From Alkalibacterium iburiense (GTDB lineage: Bacteria > Bacillota > Bacilli > Lactobacillales > Carnobacteriaceae_A): a stretch of DNA of 50,245 nt. Where the stretch lies: NCBI RefSeq assembly GCF_039521845.1, contig NZ_BAAACW010000110.1, positions 1 to 50,245 of the forward strand, in the 5' to 3' direction. A model generated the notes under the pieces. It did not search any database. It had not been told where the DNA came from and worked only from the letters and a program-made list of their open reading frames with translations. The translations under genes were made by a program, and so were the position numbers. This document shows, in pieces, positions 8,891-16,236 of this stretch. Numbering within the stretch: the stretch's first letter is position 1; each line of letters starts with the position of its first letter.

Positions 8891-8919
8891 TTGAATGAGA
8901 ACCCATCTCTATTTATAGT
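8891..8919 (+). promoter_or_regulatory. Promoter of the sigma factor gene, with TGTACA repeat
   Basis: TTGAAT (8891-8896) and TATAGT (8914-8919) are separated by exactly 17 bases. Right at the expected start of transcription there are two TGTACA blocks (8926-8931 and 8939-8944), 7 bases apart, which could be an operator. An AAAA-N5-TTTT box of the kind bound by ComK lies at 8782-8794, but a matching second box at standard spacing was not found. Confidence 0.5.
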
Positions 8920-8977
8920 AGGAGATGTACACAGGCCATGTACAGAAAACCAGAAGATCTTCGGATAAGAGGAATAC

Positions 8978-9520
8978 ATGAAAAGACACTTAACAAAAGA
9001 ATTAGAAGATGATTTTTTCTTTGTGCATGATTCCATCGTGTACGGGGTACTCAAGCGCTGCAACATTTGGTTTGATCATCCGGACTATGATGATTTTGTG
9101 CAGATCGGGTTAATGAAACTGGTAGAAGCGTACGAACACTTTCCAGATGATTTATTTCATGAAAAAGGGTTTTACCAGTTTACAGGTTATGCCTTTCAAA
9201 AAGTACGCTGGGCACTAGTTGATGAACTACGGAAAAAAAGTCTGGCGATGGGGCGGGAAACAAACTGGCCAGATGATACGGATTCCTGGCAAACGTTAAC
9301 GGTTAAAGACAATGAGGACTGGATGATATGGGAACTCTTGCCATCCATGCTCAGCTGCCTTGCTCCAAATGAACAAAAGTATTTAAAAGATACGGTGCTA
9401 AACCAATTATCTGTCACGGAGATAGCGAAAAAATACGGAGTGAGCCGAAAGACCGTTTATAGTTGGAAAAATAAGACCGCTCAAAAATTAGAGCATTACA
9501 GAAGCGTACTGACAAAATGA
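8978..9520 (+). CDS. Sigma-70-type factor, ComX/SigH-like
   Basis: A 180-residue minimal sigma factor. Region 2 is seen at about 15-90 (YDDFVQIGLMKLVEAYEHF is the core-binding helix) and region 4 at about 130-172, with the helix-turn-helix SVTEIAKKYGVSRKTVYSWK. Size and layout match small SigH/ComX-type factors, including the competence sigma of streptococci and lactobacilli, but phage-type sigma factors are also this size. Its TGA overlaps the open frame of the amidase gene that follows (9532 start), so the two are cotranscribed. Base composition is richer in GC than the genes on either side. A ComK-like protein lies convergent just downstream, which makes a competence role worth testing; it is an inference. 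Confidence 0.8.
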   Translation: MKRHLTKELEDDFFFVHDSIVYGVLKRCNIWFDHPDYDDFVQIGLMKLVEAYEHFPDDLFHEKGFYQFTGYAFQKVRWALVDELRKKSLAMGRETNWPDDTDSWQTLTVKDNEDWMIWELLPSMLSCLAPNEQKYLKDTVLNQLSVTEIAKKYGVSRKTVYSWKNKTAQKLEHYRSVLTK

Positions 9521-9531
9521 GGAGGAAAAAC

Positions 9532-10368
9532 ATGAGTAAAAAAGTCATTATAGACCCAGGACATGGGGGAGTCGATTCAGGAGCATTAGGCTTTTCAGCG
9601 AAAGAAAAAGACTGGAATTTAGAGATTAGTCTGTATCAGTATAAACGATTAAAAGAACTAGGGGCTTTTGTTGAGATGACTCGTCAGTCCGATATCACAC
9701 TAGAACCGGCACAACGCATTGCTCGCATTAAAGACCAGTATGACTTGTGTGTCTCTAATCATTTTAATGCCTTTAATGGAGAAGCCAGAGGGATTGAAGT
9801 GATTCATTCCATCCACTCCAAACCGACTTTTGCGACGGATTTAGCCAATGGGCTGGTTGAAGCCACTTCTTTACCTTTGCGCCGTGTCTTTACGCGAGTC
9901 ATGAAACCGGGCGTCGACTATTATTTCATGAACCGAATGACTGGAAGCACCCAGACGGTTATTATTGAGTACGGCTTTATCGATAACCAGCAGGACCACG
10001 CTTACTATGCTAAAAAAGAGAACCTCGTTACCGCTGCGGAAGCTGTGATAAAAGTGATCTGTGAAAAAATAGGGATTGATTATCACAAACCTAAAAAAGT
10101 GAGACCAAAAAAACCAGTTAGTCCGAAACCTCAAAAGGACTCTTATAAAGGCAAGCGAGTGGAAAGTATCCATGCGGGTGAGCTACGCTTTTATACTCAG
10201 CCTAGTTGGAAAGATGCGGATGTCTTTGGTTATTTAACTAAAGGGATTGGGTTTAATGAGATTTTAGATAAGGTGAAAGTTGGGTCAGGTGAACAGTATA
10301 AAGTAAGAAATACGAAAGGAGATATTTTTTACGTGACCGCTAGTCCTACCTATGTCCAGGTGGTGTAG
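9532..10368 (+). CDS. N-acetylmuramoyl-L-alanine amidase, lysin-like
   Basis: A 278-residue zinc amidase that cuts the peptide from MurNAc in peptidoglycan. Amidase_3 domain at 1-175: zinc ligands His11 (GHGG), Glu25 (AKEKD) and His77 (SNHFNA), catalytic Glu146 (IIEYGF). A Lys/Pro-rich linker (about 185-203) leads to a C-terminal SH3-like wall-binding domain. There is no signal peptide, as in phage endolysins, so export would need a holin, lysis or another route. The start at 9532 is chosen because AGGAGG (9520s) sits in front of it, inside the longer open frame. It follows the sigma factor by 11 bp. A decayed copy of its C-terminal part lies at 14454-14552. Confidence 0.88.
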   Translation: MSKKVIIDPGHGGVDSGALGFSAKEKDWNLEISLYQYKRLKELGAFVEMTRQSDITLEPAQRIARIKDQYDLCVSNHFNAFNGEARGIEVIHSIHSKPTFATDLANGLVEATSLPLRRVFTRVMKPGVDYYFMNRMTGSTQTVIIEYGFIDNQQDHAYYAKKENLVTAAEAVIKVICEKIGIDYHKPKKVRPKKPVSPKPQKDSYKGKRVESIHAGELRFYTQPSWKDADVFGYLTKGIGFNEILDKVKVGSGEQYKVRNTKGDIFYVTASPTYVQVV

Positions 10369-10388
10369 AATAGTTTAGATAAATAAAA

Positions 10389-10434
10389 CAAACGCAATGA
10401 GGCAATCTGGTGGGATTGCAGTCATTGCGTTTTG
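10389..10434. terminator. Bidirectional terminator between convergent genes
   Basis: CAAACGCAATGA (from 10389) pairs with TCATTGCGTTTTG (to 10434), and an inner GCAATC/GATTGC stem extends it. A-rich and T-rich flanks on both sides make it work for the amidase gene and for the convergent ComK-like gene. Confidence 0.85.
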
Positions 10435-10437
10435 TAT

Positions 10438-11340
10438 TTAATTCAATGGAAAGGGAGGAAACTTAAAGCGTTCTTTCACTTCATCTAAATATGGATTATC
10501 CGGCCCTAAAATTAGGGTCAAATTCTTATGTGTACAATAAACAATGAAATAAAAAATCAAATCGAAAGCTGTATAATTAGGCATATGATAGGAACGGGTA
10601 TTGATAAATCGGTCAAGTAAGTTTTCTGCCTTAGGTTCCATTTTTATCGATCCGTGCTGCTGTAAGTACTCTATTCTTAGTCTGGACTGAATATAATATA
10701 AGTGAGCCGACCGATTGAGTTGTTCCTCGAAGCTGCTTTTATCTGTTTTCAAAGTCAGAAGTGGATAGTGACCGGAATACAAACTGACTTCTTTTTCTTT
10801 AGCATGACAGACATACTCCGATACAGAGTGTAAAGCATACCAACTGGCGGGCTTCTTAGTTGCTCCACTTTCAGGGACGAAACAGGTGTCACCGAATACA
10901 TAAGGAAGCATTTGTTTGTAGCCCAGTGGCTCGCCCATTAGATTCATTAGGGTATAAGGCACACGCCTGGATTCAAAGTAACGGTTCATAATGATCGTGG
11001 TCGTTTCCATAGACTTTTTAGGTGCTTCGTTCAATTGGAACATAAGTGTATTATAAGGAATTTCTTTTAACTGACTCATATCATAAATGTAGTATGTGTT
11101 TTTGTCGGGAAAGAGAGAAGGTGACTCGAAACTGACATTCAATAAACTCTCAAGATCGGGTCCTGTTAGTTTTTTCTGGTCAATATGTAAGGGTTCGAAA
11201 TAAACATAATCATTTCTGCTGGTTTCAGAAACGACAGATGGGTAAGGGGTAGGAAGGGAAGCAGCTAGTTCCTTTTCAAATAAGTTGTGGCACTTCAAGT
11301 AATACTCATGAGCTTGTTGCTTATAAAACGGATGATCCAT
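10438..11340 (-). CDS. Protein with a remote ComK-like core
   Basis: A 300-residue soluble protein. Residues about 113-230 follow the pattern of the competence regulator ComK: FVPESGATKKPASW (compare FPTLSSTRPQCGW in B. subtilis ComK), an SG turn, then SFEEQLNR-x-AHL-(x)-SRLR (compare SFENQVYRTAWLRTKF). It differs from ComK (about 190 residues) by about 110 extra N-terminal residues and a C-terminal extension of about 70. The likeness was seen by eye and is weak in places. The frame opens with GTG at 11355, but AGTGAGG then sits before the ATG at 11340, which is chosen. It is convergent with the sigma factor/amidase pair. If the match is real this is a DNA-binding competence activator; otherwise it is an unknown protein. 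Confidence 0.5.
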   Translation of the reverse strand: MDHPFYKQQAHEYYLKCHNLFEKELAASLPTPYPSVVSETSRNDYVYFEPLHIDQKKLTGPDLESLLNVSFESPSLFPDKNTYYIYDMSQLKEIPYNTLMFQLNEAPKKSMETTTIIMNRYFESRRVPYTLMNLMGEPLGYKQMLPYVFGDTCFVPESGATKKPASWYALHSVSEYVCHAKEKEVSLYSGHYPLLTLKTDKSSFEEQLNRSAHLYYIQSRLRIEYLQQHGSIKMEPKAENLLDRFINTRSYHMPNYTAFDLIFYFIVYCTHKNLTLILGPDNPYLDEVKERFKFPPFPLN

Positions 11341-11362
11341 ACGCAGATTCCTCACTTTTTTA

Positions 11363-11376
11363 TGTTGTTAACAACA
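11363..11376. promoter_or_regulatory. Perfect palindrome in front of the ComK-like gene
   Basis: TGTTGTTAACAACA is a perfect 14-bp palindrome about 22 bases before the chosen start codon. Its position in the leader or promoter suggests an operator site. Confidence 0.4.
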
Positions 11377-11687
11377 GTGTAACCGTTTTCTATTGCTAAG
11401 TCTATACTTTTATAACTATTTAATCAAATTTTAATGTAAAAGTCTATATTTAGTCATAAATTAACTGTTTTTCACTTGAAACGGAACGGTTATGACTGAA
11501 TTAAGGAAGGGGAGTCGTATCTTATTGCCTTTCCTATAAATTGAATAATGTTTAAAAAATATCGAGCCCCTTTAAAACATATTTTTTTAGACGGTTACGG
11601 TTGTATCCACAACTATTACATTATATTTAGAAAAGAAAGTTGTACAAAAATCAACATATAATATTCTCATTCCTTCTCGTTTAATAA
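11377..11687. other. Non-coding gap with repeated CGGTTA-like boxes
   Basis: I see no gene here. The motif GTAACCGTT (11379) recurs as ACGGTTA near 11485 and ACGGTTACGG near 11591, and one AAAA-N5-TTTT box lies at 11574-11586. These may be regulatory sites for the ComK-like gene, but the DNA is AT-rich and chance is possible. Confidence 0.3.
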
Positions 11688-12500
11688 GAATTAAACGGTA
11701 GGATAAATATTGGAAATGATAATTCATTCAATGATATCGTAGAAGTTGTAGTAAATGATAGGACTTTAGAATTAATAAGAACAATGAATTTATATAGGAC
11801 AGAAGATACAATAGACTTTTTAAAATCAGCAGTTAGATCCTATAATAACGAAACAATTTTACAGGTGAAATTAATGGAAAAAGTGAATAATCGAACTCTC
11901 ACTTTTTCAGATGGGCCAACAAATTCTCCTTTAAAAAAAGGCAAAACCTTTTAAGTGATAAGGGTCTAGGTGAAAACCTTGTCTTTACACCGCCAGTTGC
12001 GGAATTAAAGGTGAGTCTTAAATTAGATACGGAGCCAGATGTCATTAGAAAACTGCATGTCCCTATGACTTATACTTTTAATCAGTTGCACCATATACTG
12101 CAAGAAGCATTTATGTGGGATGACTATCATTTACATCAATTTGTTTTTAATAGACAAAATGAGAGGTCTATTTGTTTAGTAGATGATGACGAATCTTTTG
12201 GTTATAAAGAAAAATATCAAATGATGAAGAAGTGTAGTTGATTGAATACCTTCGTCAAGGAGATGTCTTTACTTACGGATATGATTTTGGTGATGATTGG
12301 AAACATGAGATTGAAGTGACTGAAGTTATAGAAAAATGCAACTTTTCGCACAGCTCGTTTAGTAGAAATGACAGGTGATCCAGTCTCTGAAGATGCAGGA
12401 GGAACAGACGGGTATGCAGAATTCAAACAGGTCATGCCTGATTCTACCAATTAACGACACTACCATTTTTCGCATTAGGATGAACTTGAACAATTAAACA
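11688..12500 (+). pseudogene. Decayed plasmid pRiA4b Orf3-type gene
   Basis: This is a broken paralogue of the intact gene at 23596-24708. Frame 1 (11688-11954) ends in the block matching MEKVNNR; a frameshift leads to 11948-12241, which carries MTYTFNQLHHILQEAFMWDD and SICLVDDDESFGYK almost unchanged; then a small deletion and an in-frame TAG (CAG in the intact copy) come before GDVF-x-YGYDFGDDWKHEIEV; a further frameshift leads to GDPVSEDAGGTDGYAEFKQV. The end fades out near 12500. No single protein can be made. Only the middle and end match the paralogue closely, and the first 130 residues are lost or diverged. The stretch from 12501 to 12724 holds nothing that I recognise. Confidence 0.85.
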
Positions 12501-12724
12501 CTATATAAAATATGTTCAAAAAGTGTTGACAGACCAATAAACCAGGAAGTAAGGTTTTTTTAAAAATATCTTAGTCCATCAGCAAACTTAAATTATTATA
12601 TTATCTCGACTTAGTATAGAATTGCTATGTCTCACAATGAATTTGGTAGTCGATATAATCACATGCTATAAAGTTTGGTAATTGGTAAGTATGAGTTTCT
12701 AGTTGTTTATGAAAACCCATACAG

Positions 12725-12753
12725 TTGATTAAAGATTCAAAATGAAGTATAAT
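12725..12753 (+). promoter_or_regulatory. Sigma-A promoter of the toxin-antitoxin-chaperone operon
   Basis: TTGATT (12725-12730) and TATAAT (12748-12753) are spaced by 17 bases. A second TATAAT lies at 12795-12800, with the palindrome ATTACGTAAT (12771-12780) between the two, a possible operator for autoregulation. Confidence 0.55.
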
Positions 12754-12842
12754 AGTGTCGTTGTTTATTCATTACGTAATTAATTCCAATGTAATATAAT
12801 TTTAAATAGATTATAAAGTATAGTAGTTAAAGGGCAGATGTT

Positions 12843-13415
12843 ATGGAGCATAATCCACATTCTTTTTTCAATCTTTATCATGGAACTATTCAAGGTCATA
12901 TAAATGAAATATTAAAAACAAAGCAATTTATTTTTAAATCAAGAAACGACCATTGGTTAGGAAACGGTGTCTATTTTTTTGTAGACGATATAAACAAAGC
13001 CATATGGTGGAGTGAAATGGCAACTAGAAGATTTAATAAAACTCAGGAAGATAGAGGAATACTCTTTATAGAAGGCTATAAAATTAAGAGAGAAAAATTA
13101 TTAGATTTGGACAGTGAAAAAGATAGAGAAAAAATGACGAATTTCTGGAAAAATAATCAGAAGACCGTTAGAATGAATCTAACAAGTAAAGACGAAGAAC
13201 AACGAAAAATTGAAGCTAGAGCAAAGTTAATAAATGTATTGGTTGATTATCACAAAATGTCTGCAGTAAAATATACTTTTCATAAAGACCATGTTAATAA
13301 AATGAGTTTTTTAGAAAACTTAGATTTAAGTAATAATGAAATACAATTCTGCATCGTTGATACAGATTCTATTAACTTTAAAAAAGTTAGAGATATAACA
13401 CAGGAGGTTATTTAA
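12843..13415 (+). CDS. ADP-ribosyltransferase-like toxin, CmdT-like (predicted)
   Basis: A 190-residue soluble protein that reads as an ADP-ribosyltransferase of the H-Y-E (diphtheria/PARP-like) type: His13 in LYHGT, Tyr44 in WLGNGVYFF, and Glu166 in EIQFCIVD. The Trp/Gly-rich WLGNGVYFF block is typical for NAD-binding toxins. The order toxin, small protein, SecB-like chaperone, with gaps of 0 and 2 bp, matches CmdTAC of E. coli, where CmdT ADP-ribosylates mRNA and stops translation on phage infection. The match rests on motifs and gene order; sequence identity to CmdT cannot be checked here. RBS AAAGGG precedes the ATG. The AT-rich composition suggests recent transfer. Confidence 0.7.
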   Translation: MEHNPHSFFNLYHGTIQGHINEILKTKQFIFKSRNDHWLGNGVYFFVDDINKAIWWSEMATRRFNKTQEDRGILFIEGYKIKREKLLDLDSEKDREKMTNFWKNNQKTVRMNLTSKDEEQRKIEARAKLINVLVDYHKMSAVKYTFHKDHVNKMSFLENLDLSNNEIQFCIVDTDSINFKKVRDITQEVI

Positions 13416-13715
13416 ATGGATAGAAAAAGAATGTTAGAATCTGCCAAAAAATTTGATATTGATATTGAATTTAATGTAGATAAACCAGGAGTTTATGATG
13501 AGAATTCTGGGTCGTTTTATACATTTGAAGAATTGTTAGGAGACTTATTACCTTCTGAAGAATCAATTAACACATCTCTCATTAATAAAAACAATAAAAT
13601 TTTAATGGATAGTTATAAAAGAAATTATAATATGCATAAAGCTAATGAATATTCTAAAAGCAACGAAGAATATAAATATAATACACTACCAAAAGTTCAT
13701 AAATGGGTGGCTTAA
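13416..13715 (+). CDS. Small protein, predicted antitoxin of the ART toxin
   Basis: A 99-residue protein without a recognised domain. It starts right after the toxin stop codon, with AGGAGG 7 bases upstream of the ATG. The first two thirds are acidic (FEELLGDLLPSEESI, about 38-52) and the C-terminal third is rich in Lys, Asn and Tyr. In toxin-antitoxin-chaperone systems the middle gene encodes an antitoxin whose C-terminal, aggregation-prone tail is held by the SecB-like chaperone; the hydrophobic TLPKVHKWVA end here could be such a tag. This role is inferred from position only. Confidence 0.6.
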   Translation: MDRKRMLESAKKFDIDIEFNVDKPGVYDENSGSFYTFEELLGDLLPSEESINTSLINKNNKILMDSYKRNYNMHKANEYSKSNEEYKYNTLPKVHKWVA

Positions 13716-13717
13716 AT

Positions 13718-14158
13718 ATGGAACAATACAAAGCTTCATTTCAACTAACTGAATATATAGTCAATAAAGCTGAATATAATCTAAATTCAAACTTTAAACC
13801 AACTGAGAATGAATTGTTGGAAGTTGACTTTGAGATAAATGCTATAATTAGCTATGAAGATAATACAGATTTTATTACTTTAAGAGCAAATGTTGGGGAT
13901 TTAGAAAATGAGAATTGCCCATTTATAATAAATGTAGAAATAACGGGTATTTTTGAGTTTGATGGTGATGATTACTCGAGAGAAAGCTTTTTGAAGACAA
14001 GTGGAACAGCAGCATTATTCCCCTATTTAAGGAGCTTGATTAGTGACATGTCTTCAATAAGTAATGTTTTTTCCGCATTTAGATTACCTTTAATTAATGT
14101 AATGGAGTATTTACAAGACGAAGATAGAATTATAATAAATGATAATCGTTCAAAATAA
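13718..14158 (+). CDS. SecB-like chaperone of a toxin-antitoxin-chaperone system
   Basis: A 146-residue SecB-family protein. The hallmarks are the strand block FIINVEITGIFEF (about 69-81) and the helix block LFPYLRSLISDMSS followed by FRLPLINV (about 100-128), which match SecB's FPY-x-R and LP-x-N positions. Gram-positive bacteria generally lack the export chaperone SecB, and solitary SecB-like genes next to a toxin pair are typical of TAC modules, where the chaperone stabilises the antitoxin. The start at 13718 is chosen over the ATG at 13703, which overlaps the antitoxin gene; GGGTGG before it may serve as ribosome site. The gene ends the operon; no clear terminator follows. Confidence 0.8.
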   Translation: MEQYKASFQLTEYIVNKAEYNLNSNFKPTENELLEVDFEINAIISYEDNTDFITLRANVGDLENENCPFIINVEITGIFEFDGDDYSRESFLKTSGTAALFPYLRSLISDMSSISNVFSAFRLPLINVMEYLQDEDRIIINDNRSK

Positions 14159-14453
14159 CATTAAAAGCGAACATCCAATTAATCGGGTACTAATTCTTTT
14201 TTTATAAATGTTCTATAACTTAAGCGTATGGTGTTGGTGGGGTCTATCGAACTTACTGGCACCTTTTTGTGTTTCAATAAAGAACAATGAAAAAAGAGTT
14301 TCACTATGACGATACTAAAACAAATAGGAAAAAATGATTTCCATAAAATGTCAAAACCTTTCATACCACTACCTATGATCGGTCTTTTTAGTCTAAGAAC
14401 AAACCTATCCAAAAAATCTAAAGAAAGACTCAAGAGGTAAAAATTAATAATAG

Positions 14454-14552
14454 CCCATATAAAGGCAAGCAGGTGTAAAGTATATAGGCGAGTGAGGTCT
14501 GCTTCTTTAGGTAGCTAAACAGAATGGATGCCGAAGCGGAGGGTTACTTTTA
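14454..14552 (+). pseudogene. Decayed C-terminal fragment of the amidase gene
   Basis: The DNA from CCATATAAAGGCAAGC to the GATGCCGAAGCGG-x-GGTTA block follows the intact amidase gene at about 10141-10240 (YKGKRVESIHAGELRFY and WKDADVFGYL), but with two in-frame stops. The stretch 14180-14290 may be a much weaker trace of the amidase N-terminus (GVGG in place of GHGG). It lies about 4 kb downstream of the intact gene, on the same strand, and points to an old duplication. Confidence 0.6.
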
Positions 14553-14688
14553 CATAAAGTTGTTCTTTCAAATTTATCTTTCAAATTTTGTATTATACTA
14601 TAGACTATAGCTCAATTTTTTCTGTTAATCTAACAGTATTAAATGTTTATGAATAATTAAATTATTAACAAAGGAAGGTATTAGAAAT

Positions 14689-15999
14689 ATGGAAAAAGTA
14701 ATTAAAGAGTTAAGGTATTTCAATGAACAATTTCCTCAAAGTGCACTAGAAAAGGCAATAGCTAATAAAGAAGAAACAACTCAGATTTTGTTAAAAGAAT
14801 TAGATCATTTGATCGAAAATCCGAGAATGATTACTGAAGATTACATGCTACATATCTATGCTCTATTTTTACTGGCTCAATTTAGAGAAAAGGAAGCTTT
14901 CTCAAAAATTTGTGAGTTAGTGTCTGTTTCTTCAGAACAAGCAGATTTTATGCTTGGAGATATAATAACTGAAGACTTGAGTTCTATTCTGTATAGCACG
15001 TTTGATGGTGATTTCAATACATTAAAAAGTGTAATAGAGGATCCAGTGGCAGATGTTTATGTTCGTGGAGCGGCATTAGATGTTTATGGGAAATTATATT
15101 CCGATGGTGAAGTGAGTAAAGAAGAGGTCATCACTTATTTAAGAAAATTGATGTCTAACCCTTATGATAGAGAAACTGATTTAGCAAATATGATGCAAGG
15201 GCTCGTTATTGATAGACATATATTTGAATTGATTGATGATATACAACACTTATACGATGAAGGGCGGATTGACGAAGGAATAGTCGGCTACTATGATAGT
15301 TTTATAGATTTTATGTATTCTTATTCGTACAATAGAGAGTCTGTTTTTTATTTAGATGATAGTATTAAGGAAATGCGCAAATGGGGGATGTTTGAACAAG
15401 CAAATACAAATCCACAAAAAGATGAAAAAGACTTCGAAAAATTACTAAAGAAACTAAATAAAAATGATCAAACTGTAACTAAAACATCCAAAGTTGGAAG
15501 AAATGATCCTTGTCCATGCGGCAGTGGGAAAAAATATAAAAAATGTTGCTTGAACAAAGAAACATCCTCTGAAATAAAACACCAAGAATATATTGAAGTG
15601 CAAAAAAAATGGTTAAGAGATTACCCGACTACAGAGGGTGAACGTAATGATTATGAGGTTAGAATAACGGACAGTTTTGATGAGGAAGCTATTGCTATTG
15701 ATCGTTTGGTCTATCTTGCATTGCACTACAGACCGAGTCCTATTTGGGAGAAAAGAGATAGAGAAAAAGAAGAACGGATAAAACTATCCTATCTTATAGA
15801 AGCATTTACCCTTTTTGAAAGCAAATGTGAAAAGGAAGCTATTCATTCTTTTGATGAATACGATAATCAACACAAGATACATTACCGAAGCAAAGAATGG
15901 ATTGAAACGCTAGACACATTAATTAAACGTTATGATGTAACTTCTAATCAGGAGCAGTTGATAGAAAAATTAGATTGGACAATTGAAAGTTTTGTATAA
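14689..15999 (+). CDS. DUF1186 plus SEC-C zinc-motif protein
   Basis: A 436-residue soluble protein. Residues about 1-225 form a helical DUF1186-type repeat domain. A SEC-C zinc-binding motif follows at 269-287 (GRNDPCPCGSGKKYKKCC, ligands Cys275, Cys277, Cys286, Cys287), the same motif found at the C-terminus of SecA. About 150 charged residues follow. SEC-C modules are attached to many proteins of uncertain job, often in accessory regions. The ribosome site AAGGAAGG precedes the ATG. It is a single-gene unit, ended by the terminator at 16145. Confidence 0.8.
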   Translation: MEKVIKELRYFNEQFPQSALEKAIANKEETTQILLKELDHLIENPRMITEDYMLHIYALFLLAQFREKEAFSKICELVSVSSEQADFMLGDIITEDLSSILYSTFDGDFNTLKSVIEDPVADVYVRGAALDVYGKLYSDGEVSKEEVITYLRKLMSNPYDRETDLANMMQGLVIDRHIFELIDDIQHLYDEGRIDEGIVGYYDSFIDFMYSYSYNRESVFYLDDSIKEMRKWGMFEQANTNPQKDEKDFEKLLKKLNKNDQTVTKTSKVGRNDPCPCGSGKKYKKCCLNKETSSEIKHQEYIEVQKKWLRDYPTTEGERNDYEVRITDSFDEEAIAIDRLVYLALHYRPSPIWEKRDREKEERIKLSYLIEAFTLFESKCEKEAIHSFDEYDNQHKIHYRSKEWIETLDTLIKRYDVTSNQEQLIEKLDWTIESFV

Positions 16000-16144
16000 T
16001 TCAGCTTTTCGCTAAAAGAAGTAAAAAAGAGATATTTTTTATTTGGTAGAACAAGGTAAAAAAAGGTGTGCACTTTTGGGCTGCTGGGTCTCATTACAAA
16101 AAAGTTTCCCTATCAAATTAAAATACCTGAGAATTAAATAAAAT

Positions 16145-16193
16145 AGAGACGTGTTCAAAATCGTATCTTTTAGAGCACGTCTCTTATTTTAAA
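16145..16193 (+). terminator. Terminator after the SEC-C gene
   Basis: AGAGACGTG (16145-16153) pairs perfectly with CACGTCTCT (16176-16184) over a 22-base loop, followed by TATTTTAAAT. Confidence 0.7.
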
Positions 16194-16236
16194 TGCAAAT
16201 TTGACTATACATAAGCAAATTTAGAAGGAGACTCTT

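Noticed and set aside
14179..14433. Minus-strand open frame of 84 residues.
   Set aside because: No ribosome site or recognisable sequence; it lies opposite likely decayed amidase DNA.
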